A stretch of DNA of 64,000 nucleotides from Methanoculleus sp. UBA430 (GCF_002506585.1 NZ_DAXW01000009.1:136346-200345), one strand, 5' to 3'; numbered from the stretch's first letter, positions 41,753-50,626 are shown. Notes: generated from the sequence alone by a model not told the origin. A program made the numbers and translations.

Positions 41753-42474
41753 TCGAGGATGGGGAACACCTCCTGCTCGTCGGCGGGGAGCGCGAATACT
41801 TCGTGAAGGCGGGCGAAGGAAAGTTCTCCACCGACCGGGGGATGATCGATCTTTCGGCGCTCGCGGGCATGAACCCGGGAGGCGAGATCAGGACCCACCT
41901 CGATGTCCCGTTCACCGTGCTGCGCCCCCGGCCGACCGACTTCTTTGTCCACGCAAAACGGAGCGGAGCCCCGATGCTCCCCAAGGACATCGGGATCGTC
42001 ATCGCCTACACGGGCATGAACCGCAACGATGCGGTCCTCGACGCCGGGACCGGGAGCGGCGTCGCCGCAATCTACTTCGGAAGTATCGCCCGCGCGGTGA
42101 AGACCTACGAGGTGCGCCCGGAGTTCGCCAGACTTGCGGAGAAGAACATCAGGAATGCGCGGCTCGAGAACGTCGAGGTGGTCGCGGCCGACATGCTTGA
42201 AGCGACCGGTGAGTTCGACGTCGTCCACCTGGACCTGACGATAACCCCGGCACACGTGGAGCACGCCTTCTCGCTCCTCTCGCCCGGCGGGTACCTTTCA
42301 TGCTACACCCCGTTCCTCGAACATACGTTTGTTGCGCTCGACACCGCAACGCCGCTCTTCCGCGACGTCCACTGCTATGAGTGCATGGAGCGGGAGCTGA
42401 CGCGCTCCGCCCGGGGGACCCGGCCGTCGACACGGGTCGCCCACAGCGGCTACGTCACGATCGCGCGAAAATAG
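41749..42474 (+). CDS. trmI: tRNA (adenine-N1)-methyltransferase TrmI family
   Basis: A 241-residue class I methyltransferase. The SAM-binding motif is VLDAGTGSGVAAIYFG, preceded by the N-terminal beta domain (EREYFVKAGEGKFSTDRGMID) typical of TrmI, and followed by VVHLDLTITPAHVEHAF. TrmI makes m1A57/58 in the T loop of tRNA. It is coupled to NAC by an ATGA overlap. Confidence 0.9.
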   Translation: MIEDGEHLLLVGGEREYFVKAGEGKFSTDRGMIDLSALAGMNPGGEIRTHLDVPFTVLRPRPTDFFVHAKRSGAPMLPKDIGIVIAYTGMNRNDAVLDAGTGSGVAAIYFGSIARAVKTYEVRPEFARLAEKNIRNARLENVEVVAADMLEATGEFDVVHLDLTITPAHVEHAFSLLSPGGYLSCYTPFLEHTFVALDTATPLFRDVHCYECMERELTRSARGTRPSTRVAHSGYVTIARK

Positions 42475-42480
42475 GTGGGC

Positions 42481-42666
42481 TTACTCCTTGAGCGGGTGTT
42501 CCCACCCGGTGTAGCCGCAGTAGATGCAGCAATCGCCGTCACAGTGATGGCACTTCTGCGAGGGCTGCGGCACCATTACCGTACCTTGTTTGTTGCAGTA
42601 GGTACATCCAAGCCCTCCGCAGTGACAACAGACCTCAGGGGCATACTCTTCCTTCTCTTCGGACAT
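42481..42666 (-). CDS. 61-residue double zinc-knuckle protein
   Basis: A small protein starting MSEEKEEYAPEVCCHCGG with two cysteine-rich knuckles: CCHCGGLGCTYC and CHHCDGDCCIYCGY. ATG 42666 has GGAGG six bases upstream, a strong site, which supports expression. The arrangement resembles DnaJ-type CxxCxGxG zinc repeats. No function is known; it may bind protein or RNA. It converges with trmI, with a six-base gap. Confidence 0.8.
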   Translation of the reverse strand: MSEEKEEYAPEVCCHCGGLGCTYCNKQGTVMVPQPSQKCHHCDGDCCIYCGYTGWEHPLKE

Positions 42667-42869
42667 GTCTCTCCTCCCAGAGTAGTATGATGTGTGCGGA
42701 GGTGACAAAGGTTTGTCTTTGGTAGTGTTGGAAAAAAGGTATTAGTGGATGCGGGGCGAACCAGTATTCAGGAGAGAAGAGGTGTTTTGTCCGCGTCACG
42801 GCGGGAGGCGGGATGATCCGGGCGCCACCCCCGCCGGCCGGGCTGAAAACCCCGGAAGGTAGCCACACG

Positions 42870-43766
42870 ATGTACCACATTATCTCTATCCGCGATTTTG
42901 AAAAGAGCGATCTCGATCACCTGCTGGACCGGGCTGAGGAGTTCGATACCGAGAAGTACCGACCCCGGATGCTTGAGGGCAAACTTGCGGCCCTCCTCTT
43001 CTTCGAGCCCAGCACCCGCACGAGGATGTCGTTTGCGACGGCTATGGCCAGGCTCGGCGGGGACTCGATCAGCGTGGACTCCGTGGAGGCAAGTTCCATC
43101 GTCAAGGGAGAGACGCTGGCCGACACCATCCGGGTGGTGAGCGGCTACGCGGACGCCATCGTGCTCCGCCACCCAAAGGAGGGGGCGGCACGGCTGGCAA
43201 GCGAGTTCGCCACGGTGCCGGTCATCAACGCAGGGGACGGCGCGGGGCAGCACCCAAGCCAGACGCTGCTTGACCTCTACACCATCAGGCAGTCGATGCC
43301 GATCGACGGGCTCGACGTCGGCCTCCTCGGCGACCTGCGCTACGGCCGGACCGCGCACTCGCTGGCGCTCGCCCTCTCCCTCTACGGCGTCACCCTGCAC
43401 ACGATCGCACCGGGTGGACTGGAGATGCCGGCGAACATCGCCCTCGAACTGCGTGAGCGCGGGATGGACGTGATCGAGCATACGGACGTGGAGGAGGTGA
43501 TCCGGGAGTTAGACGTCCTCTACGTCACGAGGATCCAGCGCGAGCGGTTCCCGGACTCGGCATCCTACTACAACGTCGCGTCCAGTTATCAGATCACGCC
43601 CGATCAGCTCCGCGGTGTCCGGGAACACCTGATGATCCTCCACCCGCTCCCGCGCGCCGGGGAGATCGACCCTGCGGTGGACCAGACGCCGTATGCGCGC
43701 TACTTCGAGCAGGCGAGGAACGGGGTGCCGGTCAGGATGGCCCTCCTCTACGAGGTGATGAAATGA
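42870..43766 (+). CDS. pyrB: Aspartate carbamoyltransferase catalytic subunit
   Basis: A 298-residue PyrB with carbamoyl-phosphate motif FEPSTRTRMSFATAM, the Ser-Lys loop (VEASSIVKGETLADT), GAGQHPSQTLLDLYT and the HPLPRAGEID motif. It commits carbamoyl phosphate and aspartate to pyrimidine synthesis. The frame is open upstream, but ATG 42870 (MYHIISIRDF) is the family start. It overlaps pyrI by four bases. Confidence 0.97.
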   Translation: MYHIISIRDFEKSDLDHLLDRAEEFDTEKYRPRMLEGKLAALLFFEPSTRTRMSFATAMARLGGDSISVDSVEASSIVKGETLADTIRVVSGYADAIVLRHPKEGAARLASEFATVPVINAGDGAGQHPSQTLLDLYTIRQSMPIDGLDVGLLGDLRYGRTAHSLALALSLYGVTLHTIAPGGLEMPANIALELRERGMDVIEHTDVEEVIRELDVLYVTRIQRERFPDSASYYNVASSYQITPDQLRGVREHLMILHPLPRAGEIDPAVDQTPYARYFEQARNGVPVRMALLYEVMK

Positions 43767-44230
43767 GCAGAAAAGACCCGTCAGGGGGGTTGGTCATCAG
43801 CCCGATCAAGAACGGCACCGTCATCGACCATGTCACTGCCGGAGAAGCTCTCAACGTCTTGCGGATACTCGGCATCACCGGATCGACCCGGGAGTGCCTG
43901 AGCATCGCAACGAACGTCAGGAGCAAACGGATGGGGAGGAAGGATGTCGTCAAGATCGAGAACCGGGAGCTCCGTACGGAGGAGGTCGACCGGATCGCCC
44001 TGCTTGCGCCGCAGGCGAAGATCAACATCATCCGGGACTACCAGGTGGTGGAGAAGAAAGGTGTCGAGATCCCGCACCTCCTCAGAGGTGTGGTCCGGTG
44101 CCCGAACCCCGGCTGCATCACGAATACGAATGAGCCGGTGGAGAGCACATTCGAGGTGCTTCCGAAAGGGCTGCACTGCCTCTACTGCGACTGGCTGATC
44201 AAGAATGATATTGCAGGCCACATCATCTGA
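43763..44230 (+). CDS. pyrI: Aspartate carbamoyltransferase regulatory subunit
   Basis: A 155-residue PyrI: an N-terminal allosteric domain (GLVISPIKNGTVIDHVTAGE) that binds ATP or CTP and a C-terminal zinc domain (CPNPGCI...GLHCLYC). It makes the 2C3:3R2 holoenzyme with PyrB. Its end overlaps the convergent coaD gene by eight bases. Confidence 0.97.
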   Translation: MSRKDPSGGLVISPIKNGTVIDHVTAGEALNVLRILGITGSTRECLSIATNVRSKRMGRKDVVKIENRELRTEEVDRIALLAPQAKINIIRDYQVVEKKGVEIPHLLRGVVRCPNPGCITNTNEPVESTFEVLPKGLHCLYCDWLIKNDIAGHII

Positions 44231-44681
44231 TCAGGTTTCCGTGCCGGTCGATCTCCCCCCGGTAGATCCGGGTGCTCGAGATCCGTCGGCCGTCTTCGGC
44301 GAGGACGCATGAGATCTCATGGAGGTCCACTTTTCTCTTCCCTCGCTCTCGTCGGCGTTCGTTGATCTCCACGGCGACCGGGAAGGTCTCCTCGGAGACG
44401 ACGAGGATATCGAATTCCGTATCGAGGGCGCTGCCGTAGCGGTCAGCGAGCGGCTCGACCTTCCACGCCGCGGTGTAACCGCGCTCCTTGATGAAGGACG
44501 CAACGGTTGCCAGCCGTTCCTGGTACGAGTGGACGGGGTGGACCTTCGCCCCGGCAAACTCGTCGGTTGTCAACCCGATGATCACCTCTCCGTCAGGCCC
44601 GGCGAGCTCAAAGGAGCGGGCGAGGAGTTTCCTGTGTCCGGCATGCAGGGGATCGAACGTCCCCCCGACCATCACTCTCAT
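44223..44681 (-). CDS. coaD: Phosphopantetheine adenylyltransferase, archaeal type
   Basis: A 152-residue nucleotidyltransferase: MVGGTFDPLHAGHRKLL contains the HxGH motif (His-Ala-Gly-His), and ISSTRIYRGEID the ISSTxx-type motif. It is the archaeal (COG1019) PPAT, making dephospho-CoA. The open frame extends to 44777, but ATG 44681 begins the domain. Confidence 0.92.
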   Translation of the reverse strand: MRVMVGGTFDPLHAGHRKLLARSFELAGPDGEVIIGLTTDEFAGAKVHPVHSYQERLATVASFIKERGYTAAWKVEPLADRYGSALDTEFDILVVSEETFPVAVEINERRRERGKRKVDLHEISCVLAEDGRRISSTRIYRGEIDRHGNLIR

Positions 44682-44808
44682 CTGGAGGCGTTTGACGTGA
44701 GGGGGTTTATGGGTAGTGGTCGGCAGTGGTGCGGTGAGCACGGTCCAGTCTTCCCCCTCACCGCCGGGGGAGAGCATTTTGTATCGAAGCGATCAATAGT
44801 AGACGTAC

Positions 44809-45300
44809 ATGGAGAGCGGATCAATTGTGGGGGACCGCGTCTTTATTGCGGAGAACGCAACCGTCATCGGCGATGTGACGCTTGCCGATGATGTGAGCGT
44901 CTGGTTCGGTGCCGTTGTCCGGGCTGATCGGGATACAATCGCCGTAGGGACGGGCTCAAACATCCAGGACAATGCCGTCGTCCACACGACGCCCGGGTTC
45001 CCGGTCGGGATCGGGGCGGGGGTCTCAGTCGGTCACGGCGCCATCCTGCACGGCTGCACCATCCGTGACCGGGTGCTCGTCGGCATGGGTGCCGTCGTCC
45101 TGAACGGCGCAGTGGTGGGCGAGGGCTCCATCATCGGGGCCGGCGCCGTCGTTACCGAAGGAAAGGAGATCCCGCCGCACTCGCTGGTCCTCGGCGTGCC
45201 CGGGAAAGTGGTCAGGGAGACGACGCCCGAGCAGCAGGAGAGCATCATTAAAAACGCGCGTGAATATATCAAACTCGCAGGGAGGTACCGCCATGGCTGA
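44809..45300 (+). CDS. Gamma-class carbonic anhydrase-like protein
   Basis: A 163-residue left-handed beta-helix with hexapeptide repeats. The three zinc His are visible in NAVVHTTPG and [10 protein letters not shown], and VVRADRDTI keeps the conserved Arg and Asp. It is the CamH/YrdA-like short form without the acidic loop of Cam, so CO2 hydration is likely but unproven. The 3' end overlaps the HdrA-like start by eight bases. Confidence 0.88.
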   Translation: MESGSIVGDRVFIAENATVIGDVTLADDVSVWFGAVVRADRDTIAVGTGSNIQDNAVVHTTPGFPVGIGAGVSVGHGAILHGCTIRDRVLVGMGAVVLNGAVVGEGSIIGAGAVVTEGKEIPPHSLVLGVPGKVVRETTPEQQESIIKNAREYIKLAGRYRHG

Positions 45301-46567
45301 CGTCGTGGTCATCGGCGCCGGGGTTGCCGGCATCCAGGCGGCGCTCGACCTTGCCGACCACGAGGTCCACGTGCACCTCATCGAACGCGAACCGACCATC
45401 GGGGGGCACATGGCCCAACTCGACAAGACGTTCCCCACCAACGACTGTTCGATGTGCATCCTCTCTCCGAAGATGGTGGAGGTGGCCCGGCACAGAAACG
45501 TCACGATCCATACCTGCTCCGAGGTCGAGTCGGTCGAGGGCGAGGTCGGCAACTTCACCGTCCGGGTCCGGAAGCACCCCCGCTACATCATCGAGAGCGA
45601 GTGCAACGGGTGCGGGGACTGCACCCGGATCTGCCCGGTGGAGGTCTACAACCGGTTCGACGCCGGCATCGGGGTCCGGAAAGCAATTTATAAACCCCAC
45701 GCCCAGGCGGTTCCCGATATCGTCATCAAAGACCAGGAGCACTGCATCGAGTGCGGCCTCTGCTATGACGTCTGCGGCAGAGAGGCGATCCTGCACGAGG
45801 AAGAGGAGCGGGTGTTCGATATACCGGCGGCAAGCATCGTCGTGACAACGGGCTATACGACGTTCGATGCCCGGAACAAGAGGCAACTGCGCTATCTCAT
45901 CATTCCGGACGTCATCACGAGCCTCGAATTCGAGCGGATGATCAACGCGAGCGGCCCGACAGGGGGTAAACTGAGACGCCTCTCAAACGGCAAGCCGCCC
46001 CGGAGCATAGCCTTCGTCCAGTGTGTCGGCTCCCGCGACCTCGCCGCCGGCCGTCCCTACTGCTCAGGGGTCTGCTGCATGTATGCGATGAAGAACGCCA
46101 TGCTCGTACGCGAAAAGAACCCCGATGTCGAGGTCACGATCTTCTATAACGACGTCCGGGCGTACGGCAAAGGCTACGAGGAGTATTACGAGCGGGCGAG
46201 GAACCTCGGGGTCCGGTTCGTCCGCGGGTTCCCGGGCGAAGTGCTCGAAGAGAACGACCACCTGATGATGGTCGCGGAGAACACAGAGACCCGTGAGGTG
46301 GAGACGTTCCACCCCGACCTGGTGGTGCTCTCCGTCGGGATCGAGCCTGCCGACGGCGGGGAGGCGATCGGCCGGATGCTCGGCATACCCCGGGACGACT
46401 CCGGATTCTTCGGGGTCGCCGACCAGAAGGTCGGCCCCGTCCTCACGGTGAAGCCCGGGATCTACGTGGCCGGGACCGCCACCGCGCCGAGGGACATCCC
46501 GGACTCGGTCGCCATGGGCGGGGCGGCGGCGATGCGGGCGTACCTCGACGCGATCAGGGTGGGATAG
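45293..46567 (+). CDS. Orphan HdrA-like flavin/iron-sulfur protein
   Basis: A 424-residue relative of heterodisulfide reductase HdrA. The FAD loop [16 protein letters not shown] is followed by the HdrA signature [20 protein letters not shown], two [4Fe-4S] motifs ([11 protein letters not shown] and [11 protein letters not shown]), and the second nucleotide-binding half with CVGSRD, ending in [19 protein letters not shown]. It is shorter than full HdrA because the extra C-terminal ferredoxin parts are missing, and no hdrB or hdrC is nearby. A role as an electron-transfer flavoprotein with an unknown partner is inferred. GGAGGT lies 6 bases before ATG 45293. Confidence 0.88.
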   Translation: MADVVVIGAGVAGIQAALDLADHEVHVHLIEREPTIGGHMAQLDKTFPTNDCSMCILSPKMVEVARHRNVTIHTCSEVESVEGEVGNFTVRVRKHPRYIIESECNGCGDCTRICPVEVYNRFDAGIGVRKAIYKPHAQAVPDIVIKDQEHCIECGLCYDVCGREAILHEEEERVFDIPAASIVVTTGYTTFDARNKRQLRYLIIPDVITSLEFERMINASGPTGGKLRRLSNGKPPRSIAFVQCVGSRDLAAGRPYCSGVCCMYAMKNAMLVREKNPDVEVTIFYNDVRAYGKGYEEYYERARNLGVRFVRGFPGEVLEENDHLMMVAENTETREVETFHPDLVVLSVGIEPADGGEAIGRMLGIPRDDSGFFGVADQKVGPVLTVKPGIYVAGTATAPRDIPDSVAMGGAAAMRAYLDAIRVG

Positions 46568-47626
46568 ATGCAAAAAGAGCCCTACACCATCGCATGGGAC
46601 GCGGAGACCGACTGCATCGTCTATATCGACCAGACCCTCCTCCCGGGGAGGTACGACGTGATGCGGTGCACCACCGTCGAGGACCTCGCCCGGGCGATCA
46701 GGAGACTCGAGATCCGGGGGGCACCGGCGCTTGGCATCGCCGGCGCGATGGGTGTTGCACTCGCGGCCGCCCGGAGCGCCGAGACGGATCCGGGGCGGTT
46801 CCAGGCGGAGATCAGGCGGGCCGCCGGCCTGCTCAGGGGCACTCGCCCGACCGCGGTCAACCTTGCATGGGGGATCGACCGCGTGGCAAGAAAGGTCGCG
46901 ATGGCCGCGTCGGTCGCGGAGGCGAAGGCGCTCGCGGTCGCTGAAGCAAACGCCGTCGCCGAAGAGGACGAACGGACCTGCCGGAGGCTCGGTAACTTCG
47001 GCGAAGAACTCTTTCCGACCACGTGCACGGCGCTCACCCACTGCAACGCGGGAGCGCTCGCCTGCCGGTGCTGGGGGACGGCGCTCGGCGTGATCCGGTC
47101 GGCGGTTGCGACCGGAAAGGACGTCAGGGTGATCTCCTGCGAGACCCGGCCGCTGAACCAGGGGTCGAGACTTACCTGCTGGGAACTCGCCCGCGATGGG
47201 ATCGACGTGACCCTTATCCCCGACTCCTCGGCAGCATACCTGATGCGGAAGGGTGAAATCGACCTCGTCATCGTCGGCGCGGACCGGATCACAAAGGACG
47301 CGGTCTTCAACAAGATCGGGACCTACATGCACGCCGTTGCCGCCCACCACCATGGGATACCGTTCTATGTCGCGGCCCCCCTCTCCACCTTCGACCTCTC
47401 CCGCAGGGAAACGGATATCGTTATCGAAGAGCGGGATAGGGCCGAACTCGCCGGCTGCGGCGACCGACAGCTCGCACCCGACGACGTGAAGGTGCTCAAC
47501 TACGCCTTCGACGCCACCCCGCTCGACCTCGTCGATGCGATCATCACCGAGATCGGGGTGTTGCGACCGCCGTATGATAAGTCGTTCCGACTGGTCAGTG
47601 AGCCGGCAGAGAGCCGGGAGATCTAA
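46568..47626 (+). CDS. mtnA: Methylthioribose-1-phosphate isomerase family protein
   Basis: A 352-residue MtnA/eIF2B-like isomerase: RGAPALGIAGAMGVALAA, catalytic Cys in THCNAGALAC, ETRPLNQGSRLTCWEL, and the Asp in VIVGADRITKDAVFNKIGT. It interconverts methylthioribose 1-phosphate and methylthioribulose 1-phosphate, or a related 5-deoxy sugar. It starts one base after the HdrA-like stop. No MTA phosphorylase is visible in the window. Confidence 0.92.
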   Translation: MQKEPYTIAWDAETDCIVYIDQTLLPGRYDVMRCTTVEDLARAIRRLEIRGAPALGIAGAMGVALAAARSAETDPGRFQAEIRRAAGLLRGTRPTAVNLAWGIDRVARKVAMAASVAEAKALAVAEANAVAEEDERTCRRLGNFGEELFPTTCTALTHCNAGALACRCWGTALGVIRSAVATGKDVRVISCETRPLNQGSRLTCWELARDGIDVTLIPDSSAAYLMRKGEIDLVIVGADRITKDAVFNKIGTYMHAVAAHHHGIPFYVAAPLSTFDLSRRETDIVIEERDRAELAGCGDRQLAPDDVKVLNYAFDATPLDLVDAIITEIGVLRPPYDKSFRLVSEPAESREI

Positions 47627-47628
47627 CC

Positions 47629-48333
47629 ATGGGGTTCTTCGACTCTGGGATCTGGATTCAGTTGATGACCATCGTCGGGGAAGTCACGTTCTTTCTCATC
47701 CTCGGCATGCTGATTGCGGCAATAGCCCTCGCAATCATCGCCACCGCCTCGATCACCAGAGGGAAGTTCTACCTCCCCCGGATCCTGATACCCGGCATGG
47801 TCCTCCTGGAAGGGCTCGTGAAGGCGTTCTGCAAACTCCTGGGGCTGGACGACAAAGACCTCGTCACGTTCTTCATAACGCTCAGGAACACCATGAACAC
47901 CAAGGCCTTCGCCGAGACACCGGTTGAGCAGCGGGCGGTCTTCCTGCCCCAGTGCCTGCGGTCGGCACAGTGTCCGGCGCACCTGACGCCGGAAGGCCTG
48001 AAATGCCGGCGTTGTGGACGCTGCTCCGTTGGAGAGAACGCGGAGTGGCTGGAGGGTGTCGGCTACCGCGTCTTCATCGTCCCGGGCTCGACGTTCATCA
48101 AGCGAATGGTCAAGAAGTATCATCCGCAGGCGCTCATCGGCGTCGGCTGTCTCATGGAGGTGAAGGACGGGATCGATATGTGCGACCGGGTGGGGATTAT
48201 CGCCATCGGTGTCGTGAACGTCAAAGACGGGTGCGTGGAGACGATAGCGGACTGGAACGGGGTGAGGGATGTCGCCCTGCTCGGCCTCGAGCACCCGTCA
48301 GTTCCCGTAGACCTTCACGGCCCTGCCGAATAA
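47629..48333 (+). CDS. DUF116 membrane protein
   Basis: A 234-residue DUF116 protein. An N-terminal hydrophobic hairpin (VTFFLILGMLIAAIALAIIA) anchors it; the soluble part has a cysteine cluster (LPQCLRSAQCPA, LKCRRCGRCSVG) and later IGVGCLMEVKDGIDMCDRVG. The Cys pattern suggests a metal or Fe-S site. The family is common in methanogens and unassigned. It follows mtnA by two bases, so it belongs to the gamma-CA/HdrA-like/mtnA operon. It overlaps the next convergent gene by 36 bases. Confidence 0.88.
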   Translation: MGFFDSGIWIQLMTIVGEVTFFLILGMLIAAIALAIIATASITRGKFYLPRILIPGMVLLEGLVKAFCKLLGLDDKDLVTFFITLRNTMNTKAFAETPVEQRAVFLPQCLRSAQCPAHLTPEGLKCRRCGRCSVGENAEWLEGVGYRVFIVPGSTFIKRMVKKYHPQALIGVGCLMEVKDGIDMCDRVGIIAIGVVNVKDGCVETIADWNGVRDVALLGLEHPSVPVDLHGPAE

Positions 48334-48708
48334 CCGCTCGCTGGTGACCTTGCCGTAGACATAGATTGTCTCGGCGCTGTTCACGTCGCCGACCCTGACC
48401 CCGGGCCGGAGAGTGATGTTTCCCCCGGCCTGGATGGAATGGAGAGACGCGTTATCGCAGATGGTGGCGGTTCCTTTGATCCGGAGTGGCCCTTTTATCT
48501 TCGCATCGTGTCCGACAACGATGCTCTCCGCCTCGATGAAACCGCCGACCGTTGAACCCGACCCGAGTTCGAGACAGCCGGCAACTACTACATTGCCCCA
48601 GATATGCGTCTCCGGAGGAGTGATGAAATTCCCGTCTACCTTCACGTTTCCGTCAAAAAAGGAACCTTTCGGTGCTATGTATGTGTCCCCGTGCCGGTAA
48701 ACTTTCAT
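48298..48708 (-). CDS. Bactofilin-like polymer-forming protein
   Basis: A 136-residue beta-helical protein with repeated short strands: YIAPKGSFFDGNVKVDGNF, HIWGNVVVAGCLELGSGS, VGGFIEAESIVVGHDAKIKG. This is the bactofilin/DUF342-like pattern that in bacteria polymerises into cytoskeletal filaments. The open frame extends upstream to 48807, but ATG 48708 (MKVYRHGDTYIAP) begins the repeats. Function in archaea is unknown. Confidence 0.75.
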   Translation of the reverse strand: MKVYRHGDTYIAPKGSFFDGNVKVDGNFITPPETHIWGNVVVAGCLELGSGSTVGGFIEAESIVVGHDAKIKGPLRIKGTATICDNASLHSIQAGGNITLRPGVRVGDVNSAETIYVYGKVTSERLFGRAVKVYGN

Positions 48709-48931
48709 GAAGATCTCTTCCGGATAACAGGTCGGTCCGAAACCAGATAAAATTATCAGTAGGTTTATCCGAAGATTGCAGAGCTGCATCTGTTTTTGCC
48801 GGCCCATATTCGCCAGGTACTCACCCGCTGGCTAAAGCCTAGAAAATTCCTGCACCGACCACAGCCCGGCAACCCGGCCTCGCGGAGCAATGCGTGGCGA
48901 TAGGTGACGCGTGCCCCCCGGGCAGGCGGAG

Positions 48932-49335
48932 TTCGAGCACCGTCAGGTGCGCAGTCCAGGGGAAAGACGAGCCCCAGGGAGCGAGTTGGGGCTCCACCCA
49001 TTTCCCGTATCATCCCGTCTGGTGGACCGTGGAGGCTATCGCCATTGGGGGAGTGCGACGGGCCGACGGGTGCGACGTTCCAGCGGAATGCGACGGGCCG
49101 AAGGGTGCGATGGTCCGAAGGACCAGAGCTTGAGAAAACGCGAAGCGTTTTCGGGGCCGGAGCATGAGCACCGTCAGGTGCGAACGGAGCAGGAGAAATC
49201 CTCAGGCTTCGATTCCGGAGCTGGAGAAACCCAAAGGGTTCCGGGCCGGGAGCATGAGCACCGTTAGGTGCGAGGGGCTGACGGGGAGTGCGATGTTCCG
49301 GCAGGAACGGAGCATGATAAGCCGTTTGGCTTTGA
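48932..49335 (+). repeat. Tandem array of variable mini-hairpins
   Basis: Repeated units of about 27-34 bases, marked by GAGCNNGA at 49126, 49160, 49187, 49218, 49250 and 49310, each followed by a short inverted repeat: GAAAACGC-GAA-GCGTTTTC, GCACC-GTCA-GGTGC, GAAACCC-AAA-GGGTTCC, GCACC-GTTA-GGTGC, AAGCC-GTTT-GGCTT. A left part has about 19-base units joined by TGCGA (GTTCC-AGC-GGAAT, GGTCC-GAA-GGACC). Stem sequences change while pairing is kept. One more GCACC-GTCA-GGTGC copy is at 48935. Confidence 0.65.
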
Positions 49336-49344
49336 GGGGGTTTG

Positions 49345-49360
49345 TCCCCTCCCCTGTCTC
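49345..49360 (+). repeat. Dispersed repeat, copy B
   Basis: TCCCCTCCCCTGTCTC, identical to 39484-39499, and in both places preceded by a run of five or more G within a few bases, making a GGGG...CCCC fold. Confidence 0.5.
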
Positions 49361-49410
49361 TATCGCGTAAGGCTCTATCGAAAGCCCCCACCCGAAGGTC
49401 TTCGAGGGGA

Positions 49411-49437
49411 GCGGGGAGGGGGTCTCCCCCTCCCCGC
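49411..49437. repeat. Perfect 12-base-stem G/C hairpin
   Basis: GCGGGGAGGGGG, loop TCT, CCCCCTCCCCGC. It is fully paired and homopurine on one arm, so it could form a very stable RNA or DNA hairpin, or triplex/G-quadruplex-type structures. Confidence 0.6.
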
Positions 49438-49568
49438 AGGTGGGTACCCATACAGCTCTCTGTCCCAGGACAGAGCAACCTCGAGATCTTCGCGGCAACG
49501 CGAGAGGTACCAACCTGACGAAAATTAAGGTGCAATGCTCCAGTAGTGAGCCACTGAGGCTCCCGTGG

Positions 49569-50408
49569 TTATATCACCGCGGCAACCGCAAAGACCGCGA
49601 GCGCGACGAACATCCCGGTCCGCAGGATCGACGTCGCCCGGGACTCCCGGACACACCCCGGTGTCGTGCATGAAAGGCCCCGGGAGGCCCCGAAGAGGAT
49701 GACGGCATCCACAACCGCAATGGCGGCGAGGTAGAAGGGGCTCCACCAGTCGCCGACGGGGAGGACGCTCGCCGCGACGGCGCCGCAGGCGCAGGCGAAC
49801 GCGAGTATTCCCGTCCGCCGGACGCCGATGATCATGGGAAGCGTGTGTGCGCCTCCCGCCGCATCCCCGTCCACGTCCTCTGCATCCTTCAAGATCTCCC
49901 GTGCTATGGTGGCAAGGAACGTGATCGCCGCGAGCGAGAGGTTCTGGACGAGCCCCCCGACGCCCGCGAACGCTCCGCCGAAGAGGAAGACGCTGGCAGC
50001 CAGGTAGGCGACGGCCAGGTTGCCGAGGACCGGGATCCCCTTCAGCCGGGTGGCGTATGCGATGAGAATGATCGAGTTGGCGAGGGCGATCGCGAAGCAG
50101 AGCGTCGTCGTCAGCGCGGCGAGCGCGATTCCGCCGGCAAAGAGCGCCGCCGTATACGCCCCTGCACCGGCAAGGCTGATCTCTCCTGCCGGTATGGGCC
50201 GCTCGGGCCGGTTGATCCGGTCAATCTCGACGTCGCAGATGTCGTTGATCACGTTCCCGCCGGCAGTGATGAGCGCGACGACCGCGGCGAGCAGGAGCGA
50301 CGGCGGCGTGAGGGTGCCCGTGGCGATAAGGTACCCGACGAGCGCGGTAAGGCCGGCAACGACGGCGTTGTGCGGGCGGGTGATCCTGACGAAGGCGGAA
50401 GCGCTCAT
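49569..50408 (-). CDS. Digeranylgeranylglyceryl phosphate synthase (UbiA family)
   Basis: A 279-residue prenyltransferase with about eight membrane helices. The two Asp-rich motifs are NVINDICDVEID with NRPERPIPAGEIS, and REILKDAEDVDGD. It adds the second geranylgeranyl chain to make archaeal ether lipid. Other UbiA enzymes are excluded mainly by the archaeal NDxxDxxxD-type context; assignment is strong but not absolute. Its 3' end faces the hairpin-rich region. Confidence 0.9.
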   Translation of the reverse strand: MSASAFVRITRPHNAVVAGLTALVGYLIATGTLTPPSLLLAAVVALITAGGNVINDICDVEIDRINRPERPIPAGEISLAGAGAYTAALFAGGIALAALTTTLCFAIALANSIILIAYATRLKGIPVLGNLAVAYLAASVFLFGGAFAGVGGLVQNLSLAAITFLATIAREILKDAEDVDGDAAGGAHTLPMIIGVRRTGILAFACACGAVAASVLPVGDWWSPFYLAAIAVVDAVILFGASRGLSCTTPGCVRESRATSILRTGMFVALAVFAVAAVI

Positions 50409-50481
50409 TCTCGAAGGGTTAGGTTCTCAGGCGGACGATAAATAACCCGATGGTCTATCAGGATGGGATTTGGAAAAACGA

Positions 50482-50556
50482 CGGGCTTGGGGGGATTTGA
50501 ACCCCCGACATTCAGCTTAGGAGGCTGACGCCATGTCCGGACTAGGCCACAAGCCC
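50482..50556 (-). tRNA. tRNA-Arg (CCT)
   Basis: Reverse-strand cloverleaf with acceptor GGGCTTG/CAAGCCC, discriminator G at 50482, anticodon stem TCAGC/GCTGA around CTCCTAA (anticodon CCT), and T arm GGGGG-TTCAAAT-CCCCC. No intron. Confidence 0.95.
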
Positions 50557-50626
50557 ATACTATCGGAGTAAAAGTATTACTCATGAGAAGGTATAAGGGT
50601 ATCGAGCATCCACCTTTTCCGGAAGC

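Larger units (their letters stand above)
48709..49568. other. 860-base region without a gene, rich in stem-loops
   Basis: No protein gene is supportable; short frames here (for example the one reading MSTVRCE repeatedly) are by-products of the repeats. The region holds the mini-hairpin array (48932-49335), a G/C-rich perfect hairpin at 49411-49437, and a further short hairpin CTCTGTCC-CA-GGACAGAG near 49456-49475. Confidence 0.65.

Noticed and set aside
46064..47353. A 429-codon reverse frame opposite the HdrA-like and mtnA genes
   Set aside because: It overlaps two clear genes completely and shows no family resemblance.
48932..49335. Possible CRISPR array
   Set aside because: The conserved parts are only 5-8 bases and the variable parts are themselves palindromic; no constant repeat, leader or cas gene is present.
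48894..49528. Several short frames reading MSTVRCE-like peptides
   Set aside because: They come from the tandem hairpin units; reading frame is not kept between units.
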